Source: Bacteroidota bacterium
GTDB lineage: Bacteria; Bacteroidota; Bacteroidia; Bacteroidales; Porphyromonadaceae
Assembly (NCBI GenBank): GCA_023395395.1
Contig: JAEWZH010000001.1
Span: forward strand, 59,833 to 123,832
Length of the DNA: 64,000 nt
Reading direction: 5' to 3'
In this document: in pieces, positions 26,287 to 34,641 of the stretch
How positions within the stretch are numbered: position 1 is the stretch's first letter
Layout: every line of letters begins with the position of its first letter
Made by a program: the position numbers and the translations under genes
Notes under the pieces: model-generated
The model's database searches: none
Seen by the model: the letters and a program-made list of their open reading frames with translations, nothing else
Told to the model about the DNA's origin: nothing

Positions 26287-26778
26287 ATGGACAACCCAAT
26301 ATTCAATACCCGCAATAAGAAGGAGTACCCCCCAATGCACACCGCAGAGCACATTATCAACCAAGCTATGTGCCGGCTATTCGGTACGGGGAGAAGCACA
26401 GGAGCCCATATCGAATGGAAAAAATCTCGTCTAGACTTCCTCGCTCCCAATACCATGGGTGATATCGAAGCGAAACAGCTAGAAGATGAGGTGAATAGAG
26501 TCATTGCACTCGACCTCCCTATAAAGTACGTAGTGACCACACGCTCTGAAGCTGAGCAGTATGATGTAGACCTCAGCCGTATCCCAAAGGATTCCTCGGA
26601 GGCAGTGAGAATTGTTTTGGTAGGTGATTACGATAGCTGTCTTTGCATCGGGAGCCATGTGGAGCACACAGGGCAGATTGGTCATGTCGAAATTTATTCG
26701 CACGACTACTACCCCGAAGAGCAGCGATGGCGTATGCGCTATCGACTATCGGGAGAGGATCCCAAATATCAAGAATAA
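26287..26778 (+). CDS. AlaX-like tRNA-editing (SAD) domain protein
   Basis: A 163-residue stand-alone protein related to the second additional domain of threonyl- and alanyl-tRNA synthetases. The metal-binding residues are present: HTAEH (His18, His22) matches HxxxH, and CIGSH (Cys120, His124) matches CxxxH, followed by HTGQIG in place of the usual V..T..I. Family members deacylate mischarged tRNAs in trans, for example Ser-tRNA(Ala). The substrate is not evident; the sequence is diverged and may have another hydrolase role. It lies between the coiled-coil protein and a VOC protein with short gaps on both sides. Confidence 0.72.
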   Translation: MDNPIFNTRNKKEYPPMHTAEHIINQAMCRLFGTGRSTGAHIEWKKSRLDFLAPNTMGDIEAKQLEDEVNRVIALDLPIKYVVTTRSEAEQYDVDLSRIPKDSSEAVRIVLVGDYDSCLCIGSHVEHTGQIGHVEIYSHDYYPEEQRWRMRYRLSGEDPKYQE

Positions 26779-26792
26779 ACAACGATTGTATT

Positions 26793-27173
26793 ATGGAACT
26801 AAAATCTCGCTTCGATCACTTTAATTTCAATGTATTGAACCTCCAGAAGAGCATGGCTTTCTATGAAAAAGCTCTAGGGCTCAAAGAGGTACGTCGCAAG
26901 GAAGCTTCAGACGGCTCCTTTATCCTTGTTTATCTGGGTGATGGCACCACAGGTTTTACTTTAGAGCTCACTTGGCTGAGAGATCGCCACGAGCCATATA
27001 ACCTCGGGGACTTAGAGTACCACCTCTGTATGAGAGTGGAGGGAGACTACGACCAATGGCGTGAATATCATCGCGAGATGGGCTGTATCTGCTACGAAAA
27101 TCACGATATGGGTCTGTACTTTATCAGTGATCCGGATGGGTATTGGATTGAAATATTGCCTCTAAAGAAATAA
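26793..27173 (+). CDS. VOC family protein (glyoxalase I-like)
   Basis: About 126 residues from the ATG at 26793 (MELKSRFDHFNFNVLNL); the longer upstream frame overlaps the previous gene and is not used. The vicinal oxygen chelate fold is shown by FDHFNFNVLNLQKSMAFYEKALGLKE, containing the first metal-ligand histidine, the central GFTLELTW glutamate, the LEYHLCMRV histidine, and the closing FISDPDGYWIEI glutamate. This arrangement of H-E-H-E is that of lactoylglutathione lyases, which detoxify methylglyoxal. Since Bacteroidales generally lack abundant glutathione, the true thiol or substrate is uncertain. Confidence 0.88.
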   Translation: MELKSRFDHFNFNVLNLQKSMAFYEKALGLKEVRRKEASDGSFILVYLGDGTTGFTLELTWLRDRHEPYNLGDLEYHLCMRVEGDYDQWREYHREMGCICYENHDMGLYFISDPDGYWIEILPLKK

Positions 27174-27183
27174 GACTGAGCAT

Positions 27184-28209
27184 ATGGCAAAGAAATCGCC
27201 AATAGGGACTAAGGAGAAAATTCACATCAAGCGAAGACTCGCAAAGGTCTACAGTAGCCTACTCAATCGCAACATAATCGAAGACTATAGCGACCTGGCC
27301 AATCAGCTTGGTATCAATGTGTCTACTGTAAGAGGTGCCTTTAGTATCGGGTCCCCCTATCTATCCATGCGATTTCTGGAGAGATTGCTCACTGTCTATG
27401 GCGACTATTTTTCTCGTGAGTGGCTACTCACCGGAGACGGTCCGATGAGGGCTAAAGTAGTGGTAGAACCAGAGCAAGCTCGTCAAGAGCGATGGATGAG
27501 GGTCGCACACGTAGTCAATCAGGAGGGGATGCCTATTCCGGAATTTGCCAAGGCAATAGGCGTCGGAAGCCCCAGCACCATCTATAGGATACTACAGAAT
27601 AAAACAAAACCGAGCAATTCAACGCTCGGCCTCATCCTCGATAAGTTTCCCGAATACGGACGTAGCTGGCTGCTCCATGGTCAGGGAGAGCCCTATATAA
27701 AACCCAAAAAGGAGGAAGCCACTCTGCCCAACAAAGGGAATGCGGTGCCCTATAAGGTAGACAATTTGATGGAATTCCCTATCATCCCTGATACCGCGGC
27801 TGCAGGCAGACTCACAGGCTACGGCGATCCTAACCCCGAGGGGCTAGAGACTATGACCCTGCCGGTAGAGCACATGTACAAGGGCAATTACTACATCTTT
27901 ACCGTCCGAGGCGCCTCCATGGACGACGGCACCACCCAAGCCATCTGCGATGGTGACAAACTACTCTGCCGAGAGATTGCACGTGAATACTGGACGGCTG
28001 GATTGCACCGCCGTACTTGGCGATACTTCGTCTTTGCCACACACACCGAGGGGATTATCGTGAAAGAGGTCATTGACCAAGATTTAGAAAAAGAGACCAT
28101 CACCTGCCACAGTATCAATCCCAACTATCCCGATATCGTACTGCACCTACGAGATATTATCGGTATCTACAATGTAGTCGAACTCTTTGGGAGATCCATG
28201 AAAAGGTAG
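27184..28209 (+). CDS. S24 peptidase-type transcriptional regulator with two N-terminal DNA-binding modules
   Basis: A 341-residue LexA/CI-type protein. Two N-terminal helix-turn-helix modules, about 82 residues apart, each end in a phage-repressor-like signature: REWLLTGDGPM (Trp80) and RSWLLHGQGEPY (Trp162). The C-terminal S24 domain has the Ser-Lys dyad in RGASMDDG (Ser245) and IIVKEV (Lys294), and a potential self-cleavage site AAAG (Ala207-Gly208). It therefore probably represses genes until DNA damage triggers RecA-assisted cleavage. Tandem modules are unusual for this family. No phage genes surround it, so a chromosomal SOS-like regulator is possible. It ends six bases before the convergent recR gene. 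Confidence 0.85.
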   Translation: MAKKSPIGTKEKIHIKRRLAKVYSSLLNRNIIEDYSDLANQLGINVSTVRGAFSIGSPYLSMRFLERLLTVYGDYFSREWLLTGDGPMRAKVVVEPEQARQERWMRVAHVVNQEGMPIPEFAKAIGVGSPSTIYRILQNKTKPSNSTLGLILDKFPEYGRSWLLHGQGEPYIKPKKEEATLPNKGNAVPYKVDNLMEFPIIPDTAAAGRLTGYGDPNPEGLETMTLPVEHMYKGNYYIFTVRGASMDDGTTQAICDGDKLLCREIAREYWTAGLHRRTWRYFVFATHTEGIIVKEVIDQDLEKETITCHSINPNYPDIVLHLRDIIGIYNVVELFGRSMKR

Positions 28210-28214
28210 GATGA

Positions 28215-28841
28215 TTATCGCCTAAACGTCTCAGCAAAATCTATTCTCTGCAATATACTCCTCCCAAGAGTAAGGTCATCGGCATACTCCAGTTCGTCAC
28301 CGATAGCCACACCACGCGCTATCGTCGATATTCTCACAGGCAAATCCCTCAGCATACGATAGATATAGAAATTGGTGGTATCCCCTTCCATCGTTGTACT
28401 GAGTGCCAAAATAATCTCCTTGATGCCCTCCTCTTCCACACGTTTCGGCAAATCGTTCAGGAACAAGTCTGACGGCCCTACCCCATTCATCGGCGAGATA
28501 ATCCCTCCTAATACATGATAAAGCCCATTGTATTGCCCTGTATTTTCTATCGCCATCACATCACGCACACTCTCTACCACGCAGAGTGTGGAAGGGTCAC
28601 GACTCTCGTCGCTACAAATCTTGCAAATCATCTCGTCCGAAATATTGTGACACTTCTCGCAGTGCTGAATTCCATCAATAAAGTCGCGGAGATTATCCAC
28701 GATTCGGTACGTAAAGTTCTTCTCCTGCTTCAGTAAAAAAAGCGCCAATCTCAGCGCACTCTTGCGCCCTACTCCCGGTAGCGAAGAGAAGGCGTCTACC
28801 GCGCGTTGCAAAAGGTGCGAATAGTCGTCAGTCTGTTGCAT
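28215..28841 (-). CDS. recR: Recombination mediator protein RecR
   Basis: A 208-residue protein read leftward. It has a helix-hairpin-helix region (LPGVGRKSALRLALFLL), the zinc finger CEKCHNISDEMICKIC (CxxC...CxxC), and a Toprim domain (LCVVESVRDVMAIENTGQYNG, then GLYHVLGGIISPMNGVGP). RecR works with RecO in loading RecA on gapped DNA. Its start overlaps the end of lptB by 14 bases, so the two are translated from one leftward transcript. Length and domains are standard. It converges with the S24 regulator gene, the stops being six bases apart. Confidence 0.96.
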   Translation of the reverse strand: MQQTDDYSHLLQRAVDAFSSLPGVGRKSALRLALFLLKQEKNFTYRIVDNLRDFIDGIQHCEKCHNISDEMICKICSDESRDPSTLCVVESVRDVMAIENTGQYNGLYHVLGGIISPMNGVGPSDLFLNDLPKRVEEEGIKEIILALSTTMEGDTTNFYIYRMLRDLPVRISTIARGVAIGDELEYADDLTLGRSILQRIDFAETFRR

Positions 28842-29598
28842 TTTCCCCCCTTAGCGTTACGTGATCAAACTTTCGACGACGCAAGACAAAGTCCTTGCCC
28901 AGATACTTCTCCCGCACCACCTCATTCGCCGCTAATTCCTCCGCAGTACCCTTAAAAAGCACCTGTCCCTCAAAGAGCAAGTAAGCTCGATCCGTAATTG
29001 AGAGCGTCTCGTGCACATTGTGATCCGTAATAAGGATACCGATATTCTGCTCCCTTAGTTTAGAGACAATCAACTGAATATCCTGTACAGCAATAGGGTC
29101 TACTCCGGCAAAAGGCTCATCCAGCATGATAAACTTAGGGTCAATCGCTAGGCAACGAGCAATCTCCACACGCCTACGCTCACCGCCGGAGAGGCGATCT
29201 CCGTTATTCGTGCGCACCTTCTCCAGCCCAAATTCATCAATCAACTTCTCCAACTTCTCGATCTGCTCCTCTCGCTTCAGCTCCGTCATCTCCAGTACAG
29301 AGAGGATATTGTCCTCCACCGACATCTTACGGAATACCGACTCCTCCTGAGCCAGATAACTAATCCCCATACGAGCACGCCTGTAGATAGGCTCCTTGGT
29401 GATCTCCCTGTCATCGAGAAAAATCTTACCATTATTGGGCGTCACCAACCCCACCGTCATATAGAAAGTAGTCGTCTTTCCCGCACCGTTAGGACCAAGC
29501 AGACCGACAATCTCACCCTGCTCCACCTCCACCGATACATGGTTCACCACCGTACGGCTCTTATATTTCTTGACTAAATCCTCAGTCCTTAGCTTCAT
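28828..29598 (-). CDS. lptB: LptB, ATPase of the LPS export ABC transporter
   Basis: A 256-residue ATP-binding protein. Walker A is LLGPNGAGKTTTFYM, the Q-loop is ISYLAQEESVFRKM, the signature is LSGGERRRVEIARCLA, and Walker B is FIMLDEPFAGVDP, followed by the switch histidine in LITDHNVHETL. The QEES-Q-loop and VDPIAVQDIQ stretch are typical of LptB rather than other ABC ATPases. It powers extraction of LPS together with LptF and LptG (an LptF/G permease lies at 13.0-14.1 kb). It has its own leftward promoter 32 bases upstream and overlaps recR. The usual neighbours lptA and lptC are not seen here. Confidence 0.94.
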   Translation of the reverse strand: MKLRTEDLVKKYKSRTVVNHVSVEVEQGEIVGLLGPNGAGKTTTFYMTVGLVTPNNGKIFLDDREITKEPIYRRARMGISYLAQEESVFRKMSVEDNILSVLEMTELKREEQIEKLEKLIDEFGLEKVRTNNGDRLSGGERRRVEIARCLAIDPKFIMLDEPFAGVDPIAVQDIQLIVSKLREQNIGILITDHNVHETLSITDRAYLLFEGQVLFKGTAEELAANEVVREKYLGKDFVLRRRKFDHVTLRGENATD

Positions 29599-29630
29599 AC
29601 CTACAATTACTTATATTGCACAAAGATACC

Positions 29631-29638
29631 AATTTAGC
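29631..29638 (-). promoter_or_regulatory. Promoter -7 box of lptB-recR
   Basis: On the minus strand the sequence reads TATCTTTG (TAnnTTTG), 32 bases upstream of the lptB start codon. Confidence 0.65.
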
Positions 29639-29696
29639 TCGCAATCGCTGCACACCAAGCACATCGTATAGTGGTATAATACAAAGCAAACTCAAA

Positions 29697-29785
29697 TCTC
29701 CTCTATAGAGCAACCAAATCTCCTCTATAGAGGAGCTGTAATCTCTCTATAGAGGAGAGCAATCGTTTCGGTAGAGGAGATTTTG
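29697..29785. repeat. Cluster of CTCCTCTATAGAGGAG palindromes
   Basis: ATCTCCTCTATAGAG near 29697, an intact TCTCCTCTATAGAGGAG near 29720, CTCTCTATAGAGGAGAG near 29744, and GGTAGAGGAGA near 29770: four members spaced about 20-25 bases apart, between the lptB promoter and the tracrRNA terminator. Confidence 0.8.
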
Positions 29786-29800
29786 CGAAAAGTAAGGAGC

Positions 29801-29890
29801 AAAAAAATGCCCCCACCGAGGTGGGGGCTTAGATTGAACTTCGGCATATAGCCTTGTTGTGAAAAGACGATTTGGAAAAATCTTTTCTGC
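29801..29890 (-). ncRNA. tracrRNA of the type II-C CRISPR-Cas system
   Basis: Read leftward, this stretch begins with an anti-repeat to the CRISPR repeat: the piece CACAAC pairs with the first six repeat bases (GTTGTG), GTC with GAC at 11-13, and TTTCCAAATC with GATTTGGAAA at 16-25, interrupted by a small internal loop and a two-base bulge. It continues into AAGGC-TATAT-GCCGAAG (a short nexus stem, GGC/GCC) and GTTCAATCTAA, and ends in a GC-rich hairpin GCCCCCACC/GGTGGGGGC followed by a run of seven T's (29801-29807 on the plus strand). That is the anti-repeat, nexus and terminator order of tracrRNAs. The predicted length is about 85-90 nucleotides; ends are estimates from the promoter and T-run. 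It is divergent from cas9. Confidence 0.88.
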
Positions 29891-29892
29891 CA

Positions 29893-29900
29893 CAAATATA
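29893..29900 (-). promoter_or_regulatory. tracrRNA promoter -7 box
   Basis: On the minus strand TATATTTG (TAnnTTTG) lies just upstream of the anti-repeat. A near -33 match (TTCG) is found 18 bases further upstream. It is 85 bases from the divergent cas9 start codon. Confidence 0.65.
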
Positions 29901-29985
29901 GCCATATTATTTGAATATCGAATATAATTTCGTTATTTTTACGAAACAATTTTTATTTTCCAATATTACAACTAAAGAACCAACG

Positions 29986-32900
29986 ATGATGAAGAGCATT
30001 TTAGGGATTGATCTAGGGACCAGTAGTCTTGGCTACGCCGTAATTATGTCACAAGAAGGAAAGAATTCAGAGATTCATTCTGGAGTAGATATTTTCCCTG
30101 CGGCCAAGAGCAACTTGGGGTCTGGAGATAAGGAAGAAAGCAATAACGCATCAAGGAGAACTCAACGCCAGATGCGCCGTCAATATGCACGGAAACGCCT
30201 CCGTAAGCAACATCTACTGGCTCTACTGATAAAGTACGATATGTGTCCGCTCTCCATGGAAGAATTAGATGCGTGGAGGAAATGGGACAAAGATCAAAAA
30301 AGTGACCTACAAAAATTCCCCGGCAGTGCGCAATTTCTTGAGTGGCTCAAGCTTAATCCCTATGCTCTGCGCGTAAAGGGGTTACAAAAAGATTCGCTTA
30401 CGAAATATGAGTTTGGCCGTATCCTCTACTCGATGATTCAAAGGCGAGGGTTCCTCTCTTCTCGAAAATCTTCTGATGATGGGACGCTATACAATGGCAA
30501 AGATAGAATAAAAGGGATTACAGAAACGAATGAAAAGCTAAAGGAGAAAACCCTCGGGGAATACCTATATGGGGTTTCTGCCAAGGATGGACAACCATTC
30601 TCGCAAACGACGGAGCGCATACGTGCCAGATACACTCTTAGAGACATGTACATTCGTGAATTTGAGCAGATTTGGAATGCACAAGCGTCACATCTAGGTC
30701 TTGACGATGTAAAAGTTGTACTGCCAAAAAAGCGTATCATAAGGGGCAATCCTCACAATAAGGAGAATCAGAAACGATTGAGTAAGCTCCAGGAAAAGTT
30801 TGGAGACATCTCCATCACCACCGAGAGAAGCCATGTAGACGATAGGGATTATAACTACTTTGAGTACACCGAGGAGAGATCTTTCAAGGAGCACTTAGCA
30901 GGGAAAATTTGGCAGGACGAAGAGGAAGAGTTAAGGTATAGGTCCAATGAGAGTGTGCTCTTTTGGCAACGACCGCTCCGCTCTCAAAAGGGACTGCTCG
31001 ACAGATGTACTTACGAGGGCAATCGCTTCTATAGCAAGAAAGAACAGAGATGGGTGGTGTCAGGACCAAGAGTCATCCCTGTATCTCATCCGCTTTTTGA
31101 GGTCTTTCGTGCGATGCAACAGGTGATGAATATCAGCCTAAATGGGCTGGAGCTCCCAAGATTCATTAGTGCCGAAATATTCAAGTTCCTGATGCTCGGC
31201 ACAACGAAGAAGAGTGTTAAGCTTTCGGATATTAAGAATAAGTTTAAGACCCTCGTTGGACGATTTAATTATGATGACGATTTTGCATTTACGACCTGCC
31301 CCACTATCGCCCATATCCACAATCTAATCAAAGAACCTAGTTCGTCTGCTTTACAATCAGAGGATATTGTCTTCCCTATCTCTTTTGATATGGAGCTGTA
31401 TGTAAAGATTTGGCACAAGCTATACAACTTCGATGATAATACACAGTTGGCTGATTCCTTAAAGGAAATAGATGGTGTGGTCTTTAAGGATAATCTTGAA
31501 GAGCTTGTCGGTAAGATAAAACTAGAAGAGGGGTATGGAAGCGTATCACATCATGCCCTCGAGAATATCGTACCCTTTATGCAGCGAGGGTTCCCGCTCT
31601 ATCAATCGGTACTATTGGGTGGTATTAGTAATGCTGTCAAGTATGCCAATAAGGGCAGGTTACAACTTCCTGCAGAGGTCTATGACTTCGTCTTAGATGT
31701 ATTGCCTGGGGAGAAAAGACACGAGGGCGATACCCTACAAGCTATTATTGATTACATGCAGAGTAAGGATTTCCCTCTACCGACACCAGACGCCCGTAAG
31801 TTAAGGCATCTATTGTATCATCCGTCTCAGCCAACGATTGAGCATCAATTACAAGAACTTCTGCCAAAGGTAGAAACTCTGCGCAATCCACTAGTCGAAC
31901 AATCCCTGTGGGCTCTGAGGAGGAGGGTGAATACTCTACTCAATTGGTATCGCCAGGAGTATGGCTCTGAATTCCGATTTGATGAAATCCACATCGAATT
32001 GGCAAGGGATTTGAAAACTGGGGTCAAAGGGCGCCAAGAGGCTCTACGAAGGCAAAGAGCAAACGAAGAGGAGAATAACGAAGCTCGCGAGATAATCAGA
32101 GGCTATGGACTAAGCCCGACGCGGGATAATCTACAAAAGTATAAACTCCATAAAGAATTAGCCAATAGGAATAGAGATGTGGCGGAGTGCCCCTACACAG
32201 GGAGAGTAATCTCTCTTCATGATGCTTTAGGGAGTGACTCTGGCTTCCAAATCGAGCATATCGTGCCTCGTTCTATTTCTAACAATGACAGCTTCGCCAA
32301 TAAAACGCTCTGTGATGCCTCCGTAAATAGGATGAAAGGGAATCGCACTCCTTGGGAATTTTTTGAAGCAACCGGAGGAGACAAAAAGATATGGGGTGTA
32401 GAGACTTGGGAAGAAGTTTGCGATAGAGCCCGGAGACTGCTTCCAGATACAAAATACAATCTATTTATCAGCAAGAAGACCAGTGCTGAACTCTCGGAGG
32501 GATTTGCTAGTAGTCAATTGGTAGATACCGCCTATATGAGCAAGAAAGCCAAGGAGTATCTCACCTCTATTTGTGACAAGGACAGCGTAATCAATATCCC
32601 TGGAGCAGTGACAGCCGAACTGAGAAAGCTATGGGGGCTCAACAGCATTCTTGGGGAGGCCATCGCTCTTTCACCCTCACATGTCGAACACATTTCCTTC
32701 CCTGAAGGGACGGATCGTATCCCCGTCTCTATCCTTATAGACAAGGAGACAAGGTGCGTGAAGCAAGTCTATCCCAAGTTTGCAACGATCCCGACACGCG
32801 AAGAGAGTGACTTCCTTGCTAGTGTAGAGAAGAAATCCAATAAGCTCATTTTCGGGAAGAACGAGTTTATCTTCCCCACACACTATTTTGGTCATTTGTC

Positions 32901-34641
32901 GGAAGGTAAGCACTATTTACTGGTACGTTCACCACAAATCATGGGGTTTGAAGAGCAATTTAATCACTTCCCAATAAGCGGGAAGGATGAGCTCATTATA
33001 AACGTCGAAATCGACAATAAAGGCAAGCTAAGTAGCGTGGATCTCAATCCTCAGTTATTCAAGAATTGTGACATACCGGAGGAAGCCGGAAGATACTGGG
33101 TGCGTATCCCCGTCCAAAATGATTGGAAGATCGAATCATCCAAAAAAGAGCTCAGATTAAAAGGACAAAGCATCGCATGTAATGGCTATATCAAGGAGGG
33201 CAAGCTGAGGGCAAGACCATTCTATACACAAGAGTCTGTAGATATGGAAGATACAAAGAACGTCCAAGTCATTGTTACGCCTATCATGGAGCAGGCTGCC
33301 TTCGTCAAGAAAAAACGAGAAGCCCCAGCTATTAATGACCAAGAATTTATTATCACAGGAAATGTTGCGGGCTCATTGTTTACATCAGAAGAAGATATTT
33401 CTTTCGTGGCGAAAGCGGTGAATCATAATGAAGGCAAACATTACTGCAAACTATCATTTTCAGAAGAAGATGTGGAGTGGTTCCCGTACCAAAATACAAT
33501 CCCCGAATGCGACAAAAAGCAGGAGGAGATGATTGAGGGAGAGCTGGAATATCACAAGGGAGAGATTTTATTTTCTCCAAACAAGAACCGAGATGATCAC
33601 AGGCATCATGCCTTGGATGCAATCGTTATCGCTATGGCGACACAAAGCCAATACCAAAAACTCTCGACCTATAATGCACGCAGAGATGAGGCTGCTCGGG
33701 GTAATGCAGAGCGACCTCGCTTCGCTATGCCATGGGAAGGCTTCCGAGAGGATGCAAAACGGAGTGTGGCATCAGTGCTTGTCAATCATAAGCAGAAAAA
33801 TAAAGTCGTCAATAAGGTCAAGAAAAGTATTCGCAAGAATGGTCGCACCTATCAATCCATCGGATTGGCAGTACGTGGTAGACTATCTCGCGAGACAAAT
33901 TATGGCGAGCGCAAAGATCCTATCTCCAACCAAACAGCTATGCATCGGAGGCTACCAATTGAAAATATCACTAAACAAAGCCAACTAAATAAAGTCGTCG
34001 ATAAAACAATCAAAAATCTGATGCTCGCACGACTTGTGGAATTGGGTGTAGATGTAAGCAAGAAAGAATTTGCCATACCTAAGGGAGCCTTCATTGATAA
34101 TGGGGAGTATAAAGTCTACTTACCGAATAAAAATGGAGACCCCGTTCCTGTAAAAAAGGTTAGGCTGAGAGAAAATATTAGTCTAACTGTACAATTGGGG
34201 GATTTCAACCAACACGTAGAGCCGTACAAAAATAACCATATCCTTATCTATCAAACAATAGAAGGAAAGATTGCAGAAGAAGTAGTTACTTTTTGGGAGG
34301 TGGCTGATAGGCTTCGCAATGGTGAAAACGCAATTCAACCACCGGTTAATTGTGCAAAGGTATTATTGATACTCAAACCACAAGAGCTTTATGTCATTGG
34401 ACTGTCAAGGCAAAAGTTAGAGGAAGCAATAGAAACGCACGACAACCAACTTATCAGTAAGCACTTATATAGAATGCAGAAATTCTCCTCAAATGATTAC
34501 ACATTCAGACTGCACACTGCTAGTACAATCAATAACGAAAATGAAATGCTAAGAGTTTCCACTAACAAATTGGTTAAAGAGCTCAAAGCCATTAAAGTAA
34601 GAATTAAAGAGGACGGGGGTATTGAAATTCACCGTGATTAA
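29986..34641 (+). CDS. cas9: Cas9 nuclease, large type II-C
   Basis: About 1551 residues from the ATG at 29986 (MMKSILGIDLGTSS); a second ATG at 29989 is possible, and an upstream TTG in frame at 29911 would add unrelated sequence. RuvC-I is GIDLGTSSLGYAV (Asp9), then an arginine-rich bridge helix (about 55-90). RuvC-II is DEIHIELARDL (Glu671), the HNH has CPYTG and QIEHIVPRS (His758) followed by NKTLCDASVNRMKGNRTP, and RuvC-III is RDDHRHHALDAIV (Asp1211). All catalytic residues are present. Between TAELRKLWGLN (about 876-886) and RuvC-III lie roughly 310 residues, far more than in SpCas9 or NmCas9; this part looks beta-rich. With cas1 and cas2 only, and no csn2 or cas4, the system is II-C. 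cas1 starts within its last codons. Confidence 0.95.
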   Translation: MMKSILGIDLGTSSLGYAVIMSQEGKNSEIHSGVDIFPAAKSNLGSGDKEESNNASRRTQRQMRRQYARKRLRKQHLLALLIKYDMCPLSMEELDAWRKWDKDQKSDLQKFPGSAQFLEWLKLNPYALRVKGLQKDSLTKYEFGRILYSMIQRRGFLSSRKSSDDGTLYNGKDRIKGITETNEKLKEKTLGEYLYGVSAKDGQPFSQTTERIRARYTLRDMYIREFEQIWNAQASHLGLDDVKVVLPKKRIIRGNPHNKENQKRLSKLQEKFGDISITTERSHVDDRDYNYFEYTEERSFKEHLAGKIWQDEEEELRYRSNESVLFWQRPLRSQKGLLDRCTYEGNRFYSKKEQRWVVSGPRVIPVSHPLFEVFRAMQQVMNISLNGLELPRFISAEIFKFLMLGTTKKSVKLSDIKNKFKTLVGRFNYDDDFAFTTCPTIAHIHNLIKEPSSSALQSEDIVFPISFDMELYVKIWHKLYNFDDNTQLADSLKEIDGVVFKDNLEELVGKIKLEEGYGSVSHHALENIVPFMQRGFPLYQSVLLGGISNAVKYANKGRLQLPAEVYDFVLDVLPGEKRHEGDTLQAIIDYMQSKDFPLPTPDARKLRHLLYHPSQPTIEHQLQELLPKVETLRNPLVEQSLWALRRRVNTLLNWYRQEYGSEFRFDEIHIELARDLKTGVKGRQEALRRQRANEEENNEAREIIRGYGLSPTRDNLQKYKLHKELANRNRDVAECPYTGRVISLHDALGSDSGFQIEHIVPRSISNNDSFANKTLCDASVNRMKGNRTPWEFFEATGGDKKIWGVETWEEVCDRARRLLPDTKYNLFISKKTSAELSEGFASSQLVDTAYMSKKAKEYLTSICDKDSVINIPGAVTAELRKLWGLNSILGEAIALSPSHVEHISFPEGTDRIPVSILIDKETRCVKQVYPKFATIPTREESDFLASVEKKSNKLIFGKNEFIFPTHYFGHLSEGKHYLLVRSPQIMGFEEQFNHFPISGKDELIINVEIDNKGKLSSVDLNPQLFKNCDIPEEAGRYWVRIPVQNDWKIESSKKELRLKGQSIACNGYIKEGKLRARPFYTQESVDMEDTKNVQVIVTPIMEQAAFVKKKREAPAINDQEFIITGNVAGSLFTSEEDISFVAKAVNHNEGKHYCKLSFSEEDVEWFPYQNTIPECDKKQEEMIEGELEYHKGEILFSPNKNRDDHRHHALDAIVIAMATQSQYQKLSTYNARRDEAARGNAERPRFAMPWEGFREDAKRSVASVLVNHKQKNKVVNKVKKSIRKNGRTYQSIGLAVRGRLSRETNYGERKDPISNQTAMHRRLPIENITKQSQLNKVVDKTIKNLMLARLVELGVDVSKKEFAIPKGAFIDNGEYKVYLPNKNGDPVPVKKVRLRENISLTVQLGDFNQHVEPYKNNHILIYQTIEGKIAEEVVTFWEVADRLRNGENAIQPPVNCAKVLLILKPQELYVIGLSRQKLEEAIETHDNQLISKHLYRMQKFSSNDYTFRLHTASTINNENEMLRVSTNKLVKELKAIKVRIKEDGGIEIHRD

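Noticed and set aside
29911..29985. TTG start for Cas9 at 29911
   Set aside because: It would add 25 residues unlike any Cas9 N-terminus and places the start inside the divergent promoter region of the tracrRNA; the RuvC-I motif sits directly after the ATG at 29986.
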